From Kibdelosporangium philippinense (GTDB lineage Bacteria > Actinomycetota > Actinomycetes > Mycobacteriales > Pseudonocardiaceae), in assembly GCF_021390435.2 (NCBI RefSeq), contig NZ_JAJVCN010000001.1, positions 3,844,001 through 3,908,000 of the forward strand: a stretch of DNA of 64,000 bases, in the 5' to 3' direction. The notes below the pieces were generated by a model. The model had not been told where the DNA came from and made no database searches. It saw only the letters and a program-made list of their open reading frames with translations. Shown here piece after piece: positions 23,543-32,545 of this stretch (its first letter is position 1; the number at the start of each line of letters is the position of its first letter). Made by a program: the position numbers and the translations under genes.

Positions 23543-25905
23543 TCTGTCCTCCTCGGCTTCCAGTCGCGGATCTCCGGCAGGTCCTCACCCGTGCGGCGGA
23601 TGTGGTCGTGGTGCTTGGCCAGGCGCCCGAGAAGTTCTTGACGCAGGTGGCCGATCCGGCCGTCCAGCCGCGGCACACGCTCCAGCGCGGCCAGTGCGAG
23701 GTGATAGCGGTCGAGCTCGTTGAGCACGCACATGTCGAACGGGGTCGTGGTGGTGCCGTAGTCGTGGAACCCCCACACGTGCAGGTTGTCGTGACCAGGG
23801 CGACGGTAAGCCAGCCGGTGGATCAGCCACGGATAGCCGTGGAACGCGAAGATCACCGGCTTGTCCCGGGTGAAGATCTCGCCGTACTCCCGGTCGCTGA
23901 TCCCGTGCGGATGCTGCTCTGGCGAGAACAACCTGCCGAGATCGACCACATTCACCACGCGGATCCGCAGATCCGGCACCAGTTCGAGCAGAACGTCCTT
24001 GGCAGCAAGGGTTTCCTGGGTCGGCACGTCACCGGCACAAGCCAGCACGACATCAGTGCCACCATCGATATCGGTGCTTGCCCAGCTCCAGACGCCGAGA
24101 CCCTGCTCGCAGTGCGCGCGTGCCTCATCCGCTGTGAGGTACTGGTGTGCCGGTTGCTTTCCGGCGACGATCACGTTGACCAGGCCGCGTGTCCGCAAGC
24201 AGTGGTCGGCCACGGTCAGCAGCGAATTGGCGTCCGGCGGCAGGTAGACCCTGGCGACCTCGGGGCGCTTGCTCAGGACGTGATCGATGAACCCAGGATC
24301 CTGATGGGACGCCCCATTGTGGTCCTGTCGCCACACATGCGAGGTCAGCAGGTAGTTCAGACTCGGTACCGGACGACGCCACGGAATGTCCATGGACGTG
24401 TGCAGCCACTTGGCGTGCTGCGCGACCATCGAGTCCACGATGTGCGTGAACGCCTCGTAGCTCGACAGCAAGCCATGCCTGCCGGTCAGCAGGTAACCCT
24501 CCAGCCAACCCTGGCACAAGTGCTCAGACAGCACCTCGAAAACGCGGCCGTCACGAGCCAGGTGTTCATCGTTCGGTTCGATCGGCAACTGCCACCGGCG
24601 CCCCGTCACGTCCAAAACGTCTCCCAGGCGGTTGGACGCGTGCTCATCCGGCGCGAAGTACAGCAGGCTGTCCACATTGAGAACCATCGCATCACGGAGA
24701 TAGCCCCCAAGAGCGCGGGTCGACTCAGCGGTCTTGCCGACGTCCACCGTGTACCGACGCCAGTCCGGCAAGTTGAGATCACGCTGCACCTGGCCGTGTG
24801 CGATCGGATTGGCGCTCATCCGCCTGGCGCCCAACGGGTGCCAGTACCGCACCAGCGGCGCGGGCGCGCCGTCGGTTTCAAACAGCTCGCCAGGTTGGTA
24901 GGACCGCAACCAGCTTTCCAGTTGGGCCAGCCGATGCGGGTCGGATCGGATGTCAGTGATCGGAACCTGATGCGACCGCCACGATCCCTCAACCTGGCGC
25001 CCGCCCACGGTCCGCGGCCCAGTCCACCCCTTGGGCGTGCGCAGCACGAGCACGGGCCACGCTGTCGCCCGGCTGCGGATGCCGCGGTGCGCGTCGCCTT
25101 GGATCTGCCGGATGTCGGCCAGACACTGCGCCAACGCCTCGGCGTACGCCTCGTGCACCTCGAACGGGTCCGATCCGGAAACTTCAACCGCACGCCAGCC
25201 GTGGCCGCGCAGCATCGCCGCCAGGTCATCCTTGGGCAGGCGGGAAAGCACGGTCGGGTTGGCGATCTTGTACCCGTTCAGGTGCAGGATCGGCAACACC
25301 GCCCCGTCGGTCGCCGGGTTGAGGAAGGCGGGCGCATGCCAACTCGTGGCCAGTGGCCCGGTTTCGGCTTCGCCGTCGCCGATGACGCACGCGACGATCA
25401 GCTCCGGGTTGTCGAGCGCGGCTCCCGTCGCATGGGCAAGGGAGTACCCGAGTTCGCCGCCCTCGTGGATCGAGCCAGGCAGGTGCGCCGAGGCGTGGCT
25501 GGGCACCCCGCCCGGGAACGAGAACTGACGGAACAACTCCCGCATCCCCGCCTCGTCCTGGCTGACGTGCGGGTACAGCTCGGAGTACGTGCCCTCCAGC
25601 CACGCGGCCGCATTGAGGCCCGCGGCACCATGTCCCGGCCCGGTCACAAGTAGCGCGTTGACGTCGTCGCGCATGATCAGGTGGTTAAGGTGTGCGTAGG
25701 TCAGGGTGATGCCCGGCACCGTCCCCCAGTGCCCCAGCAGCCGCGGTTTGACATGTTCCGGCTGGAGCGGCACACGCAGCAACGGGTTGTCCATCAAGTA
25801 GATCTGGCCGACTGACAGGTAATTGGCCGCTCGCCACCAGGCGTCGATCCGGCGCATCGTGTCGGTCACCGACCGCGTCTCGGTGAGCTGGGGTTGGGCG
25901 GTCAT
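23539..25905 (-). CDS. xfp: Xylulose-5-phosphate/fructose-6-phosphate phosphoketolase
   Basis: 788 residues from the ATG at 25905; a longer frame to 26025 would overlap the operator. Signatures include WRAANYLSVGQIYLMDNPLL, LLGHWGTVPGITLTYAHLN, ATGAALDNPELIVACVIGDGEAETGPLA (thiamine diphosphate/Mg site) and HQDPGFIDHVL. It cleaves Xu5P or F6P with phosphate to give acetyl phosphate. With acetate kinase nearby it provides ATP without pyruvate oxidation, a sensible route under hypoxia. A DosR-like box lies 87 bp upstream. It is first in the xfp-pat-small protein operon. Confidence 0.95.
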   Translation of the reverse strand: MTAQPQLTETRSVTDTMRRIDAWWRAANYLSVGQIYLMDNPLLRVPLQPEHVKPRLLGHWGTVPGITLTYAHLNHLIMRDDVNALLVTGPGHGAAGLNAAAWLEGTYSELYPHVSQDEAGMRELFRQFSFPGGVPSHASAHLPGSIHEGGELGYSLAHATGAALDNPELIVACVIGDGEAETGPLATSWHAPAFLNPATDGAVLPILHLNGYKIANPTVLSRLPKDDLAAMLRGHGWRAVEVSGSDPFEVHEAYAEALAQCLADIRQIQGDAHRGIRSRATAWPVLVLRTPKGWTGPRTVGGRQVEGSWRSHQVPITDIRSDPHRLAQLESWLRSYQPGELFETDGAPAPLVRYWHPLGARRMSANPIAHGQVQRDLNLPDWRRYTVDVGKTAESTRALGGYLRDAMVLNVDSLLYFAPDEHASNRLGDVLDVTGRRWQLPIEPNDEHLARDGRVFEVLSEHLCQGWLEGYLLTGRHGLLSSYEAFTHIVDSMVAQHAKWLHTSMDIPWRRPVPSLNYLLTSHVWRQDHNGASHQDPGFIDHVLSKRPEVARVYLPPDANSLLTVADHCLRTRGLVNVIVAGKQPAHQYLTADEARAHCEQGLGVWSWASTDIDGGTDVVLACAGDVPTQETLAAKDVLLELVPDLRIRVVNVVDLGRLFSPEQHPHGISDREYGEIFTRDKPVIFAFHGYPWLIHRLAYRRPGHDNLHVWGFHDYGTTTTPFDMCVLNELDRYHLALAALERVPRLDGRIGHLRQELLGRLAKHHDHIRRTGEDLPEIRDWKPRRTE

Positions 25906-25991
25906 CAGGTGCCTTCCGTCAAAAGTTGCTTGCCACCAACGCTGCCCGCACGGCGTAGGGCGCCGATACTGCCGAGCGCCCTGTCCAACTC

Positions 25992-26006
25992 GGGCCTTTC
26001 GGCCTG
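25992..26006. promoter_or_regulatory. DosR-box-like operator upstream of phosphoketolase
   Basis: GGGCCTTTCGGCCTG, 87 bp upstream of the start at 25905 and just beyond the stop of the upstream nitroreductase gene (26016). Confidence 0.55.
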
Positions 26007-26015
26007 TTCCAGTGC

Positions 26016-26969
26016 TCACAAACAAGTGCTGACTTCGTCGACCGGCCGACGACGGGTGTGCGGCGGCAGGTAGCCGTAGCCAAAACGCAGGACCGCCTGC
26101 GGATAGCCCTCCTCACCGAGCACGGACGTCAACGCGGAGCGACTCGCCGACCTCTCGACCGCCGCGGACAAAAACGACGTACTGACTTCACCGGCCGTGG
26201 CCGTGAGCAGAACCCGTTGCAGGGCCTGGCCGGCGCGCATGTGGTCACGAGCGTCGTCTCGATGGGTCAACAGCACTCCCAGCAACGGCTCCTGCTCGTA
26301 TTCCCTAGGCCGCTTGTCACCGTCAGAACCATAGTGCCGCAGCAGAACCAACGGCTCGATGAGTGGCGGCGGGCCGCTGGCCAACGGCGGAACCCCATCG
26401 AGTCGGTCCGGATCCTCGGCAACCCACGCCAACAGTTCATCCTGGAAGCCGACGTCCTGCCGCTGCGAGTTCTCGGCGAACCGCAAGAGCGTGGACACCG
26501 CGTCGTATCGTTGCGGCCGAACCAACAGAACCAGCCGAGCACCTTCATGCAAAGCCGCTTGCCGCAAAGCCATCTGTACGTCGCCGCCCACCGGGTCGTC
26601 CCGGAACGGCCGCCTGTTGGTACGCCGCCGCGGGATCGCCTTGTACAGCACCAGTTCGTCAGCCCTTGCCGCGAGATGCCCGCTGACTCGCACCCGCGCC
26701 AACAGATCTCGCCGGTCAGCGTCCGGCGTGAGCCAAACGTGTACTGGAAGCCCCTGCGACCGCAGCGCCATCCGCAAGTTGAACAGCGCGGCACCACAGG
26801 ACATCCGCGCCTCACGACCACCTGGGTCGGCGACCGCCAAGACACGCGATTCGTCCAGCAGAACGTCAACCTGGTCGCCGGTGACCTCGAATCGCCACGG
26901 CTGCGTGTTGTGCGGAGACGGCGCCAGAATCGCCGCCTCCAGCGCGTCCTGCCACTGGGGAGATGTCAT
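26016..26969 (-). CDS. Acg-like nitroreductase family protein
   Basis: 317 residues. Blocks: LAPSPHNTQPWRFEV near the N-terminus, MSCGAALFNLRMALRS, PRRRTNRRPFRDDPV, and a C-terminal LRFGYGYLPPHTRRRPVDEV. These are the conserved parts of the Acg/Rv2032-Rv3127-Rv3131 family: two degenerate nitroreductase halves in one chain, DosR-induced in mycobacteria and proposed to bind or store FMN. The start overlaps the stop of acetate kinase (ATGA), so the pair is translationally coupled. It is paralogous to the partial gene at 1-439. Confidence 0.88.
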   Translation of the reverse strand: MTSPQWQDALEAAILAPSPHNTQPWRFEVTGDQVDVLLDESRVLAVADPGGREARMSCGAALFNLRMALRSQGLPVHVWLTPDADRRDLLARVRVSGHLAARADELVLYKAIPRRRTNRRPFRDDPVGGDVQMALRQAALHEGARLVLLVRPQRYDAVSTLLRFAENSQRQDVGFQDELLAWVAEDPDRLDGVPPLASGPPPLIEPLVLLRHYGSDGDKRPREYEQEPLLGVLLTHRDDARDHMRAGQALQRVLLTATAGEVSTSFLSAAVERSASRSALTSVLGEEGYPQAVLRFGYGYLPPHTRRRPVDEVSTCL

Positions 26970-28045
26970 GCCGCCACTCCCTTCTTGATCCGGGCCACCG
27001 CGAACTCGGCCTGCTCGGCCAGTTCCAGCTCTTCCCGATCGGTGATCACGAACACGCGTGGCAACGCACCCAACGGGCTGATCACCCGGTCGCCGTGTGC
27101 GGCCAGCAGCTCGTTCACCACAGTGATGCCGAGAACCTCAAGACCTCGGGTGATGTCCCCGACCAGGTTCCTGTTGTGCACGGCAACGCCACCGGTGAAC
27201 ACCACTGCGTCCAACCGGTCGAGCGACGCCGCCATCGCACCGATCTCCCTGCGGATGCGGTGGACGTAGACATCGACCGCCAGTTTCGTGTCCGGTGCGG
27301 CGAGTACGTCTCGCAGGTCCCCGCTGGTGCCGCTCATCCCGGCAAGGCCGGACTGGAAGTACAGGACGTCGCTCAGCTCCTCCGCGCTGATGATCTTCTG
27401 TTCCAGCATGTACACGAGCAATCCAGGATCGACCGAGCCGGACCGGGTCGCCATCACGGCACCTTCCAGCGGAGTGAATCCCATGCTCGTATCGACGCTG
27501 CGGCCGCCCTTGATGGCGGTTATGGACACTCCGGCTCCCATGTGGACACACAACGCCCGCGTATTGCCGGGCTTGTCATGCACCATCTCGGTGATCCGCC
27601 GCATCGCGTACTGACAGGACAAGCCATGGAACCCGTACCGGCGTAGTCCGTATCTCTCGGTCAGGTCTTTGGGCAAGCCGTACATTCTGGCGGCTTCGGG
27701 CATCGACGTGTGGAACGCGGTGTCGAAGCACGCCACGACCGGAGCTGAACCGAACATCGCGTACTTCGCAGCCATCAACGACCGCGGCTGATGCAGCGGT
27801 GCCAGCGGCACGAATTCCCCCAGCTCCGCCAGGATCGCCTCGTCCAGGACCGCCGGGGCGCGCCGGTCGCCGCCGTGCACGAACCGAACGGCCACGACGT
27901 CCAGATCGGGCCATTGCTTACGCCGCAAGGGCTCCGAGGTCACGCCGTCCCATCGATCGAACACAGCCCGCTCGACCTCAGTGCCGTCCACGACCAACGA
28001 CAGCTTGAGGCTCGACGAACCCGGATTCACCGTCATCACACGCAT
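26966..28045 (-). CDS. ackA: Acetate kinase
   Basis: 359 residues, a little shorter than the usual 390-400. It begins MRVMTVNPGSSSLKLSLV, with the ATP-binding VNPGSSSLK motif; VACFDTAFHTSMPEAARMYGLP, RYGFHGLS and CVHMGAGVSITAIKGGRSVDTSMG are typical. It interconverts acetyl phosphate plus ADP and acetate plus ATP, taking the product of the nearby phosphoketolase. It is co-translated with the nitroreductase gene. The operator at 28103-28120 overlaps the end of the ATPase gene upstream. Confidence 0.95.
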   Translation of the reverse strand: MRVMTVNPGSSSLKLSLVVDGTEVERAVFDRWDGVTSEPLRRKQWPDLDVVAVRFVHGGDRRAPAVLDEAILAELGEFVPLAPLHQPRSLMAAKYAMFGSAPVVACFDTAFHTSMPEAARMYGLPKDLTERYGLRRYGFHGLSCQYAMRRITEMVHDKPGNTRALCVHMGAGVSITAIKGGRSVDTSMGFTPLEGAVMATRSGSVDPGLLVYMLEQKIISAEELSDVLYFQSGLAGMSGTSGDLRDVLAAPDTKLAVDVYVHRIRREIGAMAASLDRLDAVVFTGGVAVHNRNLVGDITRGLEVLGITVVNELLAAHGDRVISPLGALPRVFVITDREELELAEQAEFAVARIKKGVAA

Positions 28046-28078
28046 ACCGTTACTGTCGCTGGACGACGTCGATCCAGG

Positions 28079-30694
28079 TCAGTGGCCATCGACTCTCACC
28101 GGAGGGCCGAAAGACCCATTCGGCCGCCGCCAGATCAGCTTGTCCATCTCGACCACGACGAACGCGGCCACGCTCGCAGCCAGGATGAGCAGCCACACAC
28201 CGACGTCCAGCGGCGCGGTGTGGAACAGAGTGTTCAGCACCGGCACGTACGTGATCAAAGCCTGCAACAACACCATCAGCCCGATGCCGGACACCAGCCA
28301 GCGGTTCCAGCCGCCCAGGCGGAGCCGGTCTAGCGAACGGCAACTGATCAGGTAGGCGATCTGCACGAACACGAACACGTTGATCGCCGCCGTTCGCGCC
28401 TCAGCCACCGACGCGCCGGCGTCCAGCAATCCGTCGAACATCAAAAACGCCGCCGCGACTAGAACAATGGACACCAGGACGATGCGACGCACCAAGTCCC
28501 CGGTGAGCAGGTGTTGTTTCGGCGAACGCGGTGGTCGTCGCATGATCCCGGGTTCCTTGGGCTCGAACGCCAACGTGAGACCAAGGAACACCGCCGTGGT
28601 CATGTTGATCCACAAGATCTGCACCGGCAGGATCGGCAACACCGCCCCGACAACGATGGCGACCAGGATCACGAGCCCCTCGGCGATGTTGGTCGGCAGG
28701 GTCCAGGCGAGGAACTTACGCAGGTTGTCAAAGACCCCACGGCCCTCCTCTACTGCGGCCTCGATGGTCGCGAAGTTGTCGTCCGCGAGCACCATGTCGG
28801 CGGCCTCCTTCGCCGCCTCCGTGCCACCACGCCCCATCGCGACGCCGATGTCCGCCTGGCGCAGCGCTGGCGCGTCGTTGACCCCGTCACCGGTCATCGC
28901 CACAACATGACCCTTGCGCTGCAACAGCTCCACCAACCGCAGCTTCTGCTCAGGCGCGACACGCGCGAACACGGACTTGCCGGCGAGTTCGTCTTCCGGA
29001 GTGGTTTCAATGTCCTTTCCGGACACGACACCGTCGCCCAGCCCGAAGTCCTGCGCGATCGCCTGCGCCGTGGCGGCATGATCACCGGTGATCATCTTGA
29101 CTTCCACACCGGCCTGTTGGCACGCTGCGACAGCCGTGACCGCCTCCGCACGGGACGGGTCACGCATCACCTGAAACCCAAGCAGTTCAACGTTGCCCGG
29201 TAGACTGTCCTCATCTATGCGGGTTGTGCCGGGCGGTGGCGTGAACCTGGCGAACACCAGCACCCGCAGGCCCTGACCAGCCCAGCGCTCGGCGACTGAG
29301 TGATCCCTCTCCCCCGCCAAAGCGAGAACCCGTTCGACCGAACCCTTGACGTACCCCACAGGTCCCCGATGCAGGGTGATCATCAACTGCTTGGCCGAGT
29401 CGAACGGCACGACATCCAGCCGCGGCCACTCCTTCGTGTCGACACCAGCTTTTCCAGCCGAGACAAGCAATGCCGCTTCGGTCGGATCACCGACCACTTC
29501 CCACACACCGTCGACCTGCCGCAGGCTCGAGTCGTTGCACAGCGCCCCAGCCAACAGACACTCACGAGCGGCGTCATCCAGCCCCACCACCTCACCGACC
29601 GGGTCATACCCGTTCCCTGTGACCTCGTAGACCTTGTCTCCGACGACCACCGCAGTCACAGTCATCTGGTTGGCTGTCAACGTCCCTGTCTTGTCTGTGC
29701 AGACGACCGTGGTCCCACCCAAGGTCTCGACTGCTGGAAGACGCCGGACGATCGCGTTGCGCCGGGACATCCGCACCACGCCGATGGCCAGCACGATCGT
29801 CACCGCGGTGGGCAACCCTTCTGGGATCGCGCCCACTGCCAACGCCACCGCAGCGGTGAACATCGCTCCTGCTGGACTTCCCCGGAGCAGCCCGATCACG
29901 AACGTCACCGCCGCGAGCCCGACGATAACCAACGCCAACTGTCTGCTGAAGCCGATGAGCTTGCGGGTCAACGGGGTTTGCGTTCCGTCCGCGGCACTGA
30001 CGAGCTTGTTCACCAACCCCAACTCGGTGTCGGCACCAGTCCGGACGACGATTCCACGCCCGGCACCACGGGTCACCACAGTGCCGGAATATGCCATGTT
30101 CCGCCGGTCTGCCAACGCCGTCTCGTCCGCGATCACGTCCGCGTTCTTGGCCACTGGCATGGACTCGCCCGTCAATGCCGACTCGTCAACCTGCAGCGAA
30201 TCCGCCGAGATCAACCGGAGATCGGCCGCGACCTTGTCGCCTGCCTGCAGCACAAGAACATCACCGGGAACCAGATTCTCGGCAGCCAGCTTGAGTGTTG
30301 TGCCGTCCCTGACCACGCTCGCCTCAGCGGGAACCATCCGCGCCAACGCGTCCAAAGCGGACCGGGCACGGGACTCTTGAACGTACCCGATGACCGCATT
30401 CAGCAGCACCACGCCGAGAATCACGCCAGCGTCCACGAACTGCGCCATGGCCAGCGTCACGATCGCCGACACGATCAGCACATAGATCAGCGGATCGTGA
30501 AACTGCCGGACAAACCGGAGCAATGCACCGCCGTCACCTTCGACCGGCAGCGTGTTCGGCCCGAACTGGGCCTGGCGTTGCTCAACCTGCTCGCTCGACA
30601 ACCCCCGTTCTTGGTCCGTCTCCAGCAAAGCGACCAAGTCCTGCGTCCTGGTCCGATAAGCGTCGTTACGCGGCAGCGAAGTCGCTATAGGCAT
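28079..30694 (-). CDS. Cation-translocating P-type ATPase (P2-type, CtpF-like)
   Basis: 871 residues from the ATG at 30694. The N-terminal cation-ATPase domain has ERGLSSEQVEQRQAQFGPN, followed by paired membrane helices. The phosphorylation site is CTDKTGTLTANQM and the hinge is TGDGVNDAPALRQADIGVAMG; six C-terminal helices end the protein. The PEGLP motif in helix 4 (GAIPEGLPTAVTIVLA) points to a Ca2+/Mn2+ or Na+/K+-type P2 pump and not a heavy-metal pump. CtpF of M. tuberculosis, of this type, is DosR-induced. The upstream region holds two operator-like boxes and a divergent wax-ester-synthase remnant. Confidence 0.92.
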   Translation of the reverse strand: MPIATSLPRNDAYRTRTQDLVALLETDQERGLSSEQVEQRQAQFGPNTLPVEGDGGALLRFVRQFHDPLIYVLIVSAIVTLAMAQFVDAGVILGVVLLNAVIGYVQESRARSALDALARMVPAEASVVRDGTTLKLAAENLVPGDVLVLQAGDKVAADLRLISADSLQVDESALTGESMPVAKNADVIADETALADRRNMAYSGTVVTRGAGRGIVVRTGADTELGLVNKLVSAADGTQTPLTRKLIGFSRQLALVIVGLAAVTFVIGLLRGSPAGAMFTAAVALAVGAIPEGLPTAVTIVLAIGVVRMSRRNAIVRRLPAVETLGGTTVVCTDKTGTLTANQMTVTAVVVGDKVYEVTGNGYDPVGEVVGLDDAARECLLAGALCNDSSLRQVDGVWEVVGDPTEAALLVSAGKAGVDTKEWPRLDVVPFDSAKQLMITLHRGPVGYVKGSVERVLALAGERDHSVAERWAGQGLRVLVFARFTPPPGTTRIDEDSLPGNVELLGFQVMRDPSRAEAVTAVAACQQAGVEVKMITGDHAATAQAIAQDFGLGDGVVSGKDIETTPEDELAGKSVFARVAPEQKLRLVELLQRKGHVVAMTGDGVNDAPALRQADIGVAMGRGGTEAAKEAADMVLADDNFATIEAAVEEGRGVFDNLRKFLAWTLPTNIAEGLVILVAIVVGAVLPILPVQILWINMTTAVFLGLTLAFEPKEPGIMRRPPRSPKQHLLTGDLVRRIVLVSIVLVAAAFLMFDGLLDAGASVAEARTAAINVFVFVQIAYLISCRSLDRLRLGGWNRWLVSGIGLMVLLQALITYVPVLNTLFHTAPLDVGVWLLILAASVAAFVVVEMDKLIWRRPNGSFGPPVRVDGH
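28103..28120. promoter_or_regulatory. DosR-box-like operator inside the 3' end of the ATPase gene
   Basis: AGGGCCGAAAGACCCATT; on the minus strand AATGGGTCTTTCGGCCCT, a very good match. It lies 58 bp upstream of ackA, yet within the last codons of the upstream ATPase gene, so coding and operator constraints overlap. Confidence 0.55.
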
Positions 30695-30715
30695 ACGGCA
30701 AGGGTCGTGATCACC

Positions 30716-30730
30716 GACCTTTGGGACTAG
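30716..30730. promoter_or_regulatory. Possible secondary DosR-box-like site
   Basis: GACCTTTGGGACTAG, a partial match 22 bp upstream of the ATPase start. The GGGACT half resembles the mycobacterial box; the position is unusually close to the start codon. Confidence 0.3.
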
Positions 30731-30750
30731 AGGCAACCGGCGCACCGATC

Positions 30751-30766
30751 AGGGTCTTTGGGCCTT
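30751..30766. promoter_or_regulatory. DosR-box-like operator, ATPase/WS-DGAT divergent region
   Basis: AGGGTCTTTGGGCCTT, 57 bp upstream of the ATPase start and about 40 bp before the first WS/DGAT-like codons on the plus strand. Confidence 0.5.
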
Positions 30767-30799
30767 GGTGGGCTCTCGTGCCCGGAGTGCGATGAGGGT

Positions 30800-31239
30800 G
30801 CAGTGGACGTCGCGTTCTTGGCAGCCGAGGACGCGGACCCCAACGTCTCCATGGCGATCGCCTCAGCCGCCGTGCTGGCTGGGCAGGCACCGAGTCAACA
30901 GGAGGTCGCGGCTTTCATCCGCAGCCGGCTGCCCCTGTACCGCGCTGGCGCCAGATCATGCGTACCGTTCCGTTCGATCTCGGCAGGCCGTACTGGGTCG
31001 ACGCGCCCGAGGTCGACCTCGATTTCCACCTGCACCGGACGGTGTTGCCCGCGCCAGGTGGTGATCGGGAACTGAGCGCGCTGATGGGCCAAGTGATGTC
31101 GCAGCGCATGGACCGCACCCGGCCGCTGTGAGAGATCTGGCTGGTCGAAGGCCTGGCGGGTGGCCAATGGGCGATCTTGTCCAAAGTGAACCACTGTATG
31201 GCCGACGGGATCGGCGGAACACAGCTCTACGGAGCGATA
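30800..31239 (+). pseudogene. Wax ester synthase/diacylglycerol acyltransferase (WS/DGAT) remnant, truncated by IS3
   Basis: The plus strand reads VDVAFLAAEDADPNVSMAIA, then AAFIRSRLPLYR. After a frame change near 30940 it continues MRTVPFDLGRPYWVDAPEVD and GQVMSQRMDRTRPL, then a TGA (31129-31131) where the family has Trp, then EIWLVEGLAGGQWAILSKVN and HCMADGIGGTQLYGAI. The sequence ends at the IS3 left end. The catalytic HHxxxDG motif is present as NHCMADG, with the first His changed. Frameshift, nonsense codon and truncation make it non-functional. The mycobacterial relative Tgs1 (triacylglycerol synthase) is DosR-regulated, matching the operator in front of it. Confidence 0.8.
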
Positions 31240-31307
31240 TGTGAGGTTCCCCCGGAGTAGTGGACACCGAGTTAGCAGGAACAGAGTCCTGCTGGAAGGA
31301 TGTCCTC

Positions 31308-31607
31308 ATGCCTCCTCGCAAGCGTCGGTCGTTTACAGCCGAGTACAAGGTCGAGGCTGCGCATCAGGTGATCGATTCCGGTCGCACGGTCGCTGAAGTG
31401 GCCCGGGAGTTGGGACTCAACGACGGGCTGTTGAGTATCTGGGTCAAAGACGAGCGGCGCAGGATCGCCGCGGCTGAGGTCCATGGGGACAAACCCTTGG
31501 ACCCGGCGGAGCGGGCCGAGTTGCTGCGGTTGCGTAAACAGGTGACCGAGCTGGAGAAGGACAACGCGTTCCTGGTAAAAGCTTCGGCGTACTTTGCCGC
31601 GATGTAG
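31308..31607 (+). CDS. IS3-family transposase OrfA (HTH protein)
   Basis: 99 residues from the ATG at 31308. KRRSFTAEYKVEAAHQVIDS and VAEVARELGLNDGLLSIWVK form the HTH_Tnp_1 helix-turn-helix; the C-terminal leucine-zipper part (LLRLRKQVTELEKDNAFLVKA) is typical. It supplies the N-terminal half of the OrfAB fusion transposase made by frameshifting. It lies within the IS copy that truncates the WS/DGAT remnant. Confidence 0.9.
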   Translation: MPPRKRRSFTAEYKVEAAHQVIDSGRTVAEVARELGLNDGLLSIWVKDERRRIAAAEVHGDKPLDPAERAELLRLRKQVTELEKDNAFLVKASAYFAAM

Positions 31608-31630
31608 AAGAATCAACACGGTTCGATCTG

Positions 31631-32545
31631 ATGGTGAAGTACGCCGGCCCTGACGAGATCGCCCGGACCGCCGGCACTGCCTCACCAGAGCGCATGCGGT
31701 TCTCGGTGCTGCGGATGGCCCGGTTGCTGGTTGTGTCGAGTTCCGGTTACTACGCGTACGTGAAACGTGCTGTGGCAACGGTATTGACCCCGAGGCAGCA
31801 GCGTCGCGCCGATCTGGAGGTGAAGATCACCCAGGCGCACAAGGACTCCAGCGGCACCTACGGATCACCGCGGATCACCGCGGAGCTGCGGGGCCGGGGT
31901 GAGGTGGTCACCGAGAAGACCGTCGCCAAGATCATGGCCTCGATCGGGCTCGAAGGCATCAGTCCGCGGAGCTTCAAGGTGAAGACCACAGTGGTCGATC
32001 CGACGGCGTCGTTCCCGCCGGATCTGGTCGACCGCCTCTTCGACCAGGGCCGGCTCGACGCGGTCTGGCTCACCGATGTCACGTATCTGACGTGTGGTGC
32101 GGGTGAGATGTTCCTGTGCGCGATCCGGGACGGGCATTCCCGGAAAGTGCTGGGCTACAGCGTCGCCGAGCACATCGGCGCTGAGATGGTCACCGCGGCC
32201 ATCGATGCCGCGGTGGCCGACCGTGGTGGCAGGTGTCGTGGCACGATCCCGCATTCCGATCGTGGCGGCGAGTACACCGCGCGCCTGACAGCGACAGCGT
32301 GCTTTCGCTACGGCCTGCGCCGATCAATGGGTGCGACCGGGATGTGCTGGGACAACAGCCCAGCGGAATCGTTCTGGTCGACGTTCAAACACGAGGAATA
32401 CTACCGGCACGTCTACGCCACGAAGACGGAACTCGTTGCCGCAGTTGACAAGTGGATCGGTTTCTACAATAGACTCCGGCGGCACTCCGCGATCGGGATG
32501 CTCAGCCCCGACACCTATGAGCAGTCACTTCGACTGGCTGCCTGA
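31631..32545 (+). CDS. IS3-family transposase OrfB (DDE integrase)
   Basis: 304 residues. The HTH_21 region (DSSGTYGSPRITAELRGRG) is followed by an rve-type catalytic core: AVWLTDVTYLTCGAGEMFL (first Asp), IPHSDRGGEYTA (second Asp) and DNSPAESFWSTFKHE (Glu). The C-terminus YNRLRRHSAIGMLSPDTYE is standard for this family. All three acidic residues are present, so the enzyme appears intact. Confidence 0.92.
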   Translation: MVKYAGPDEIARTAGTASPERMRFSVLRMARLLVVSSSGYYAYVKRAVATVLTPRQQRRADLEVKITQAHKDSSGTYGSPRITAELRGRGEVVTEKTVAKIMASIGLEGISPRSFKVKTTVVDPTASFPPDLVDRLFDQGRLDAVWLTDVTYLTCGAGEMFLCAIRDGHSRKVLGYSVAEHIGAEMVTAAIDAAVADRGGRCRGTIPHSDRGGEYTARLTATACFRYGLRRSMGATGMCWDNSPAESFWSTFKHEEYYRHVYATKTELVAAVDKWIGFYNRLRRHSAIGMLSPDTYEQSLRLAA

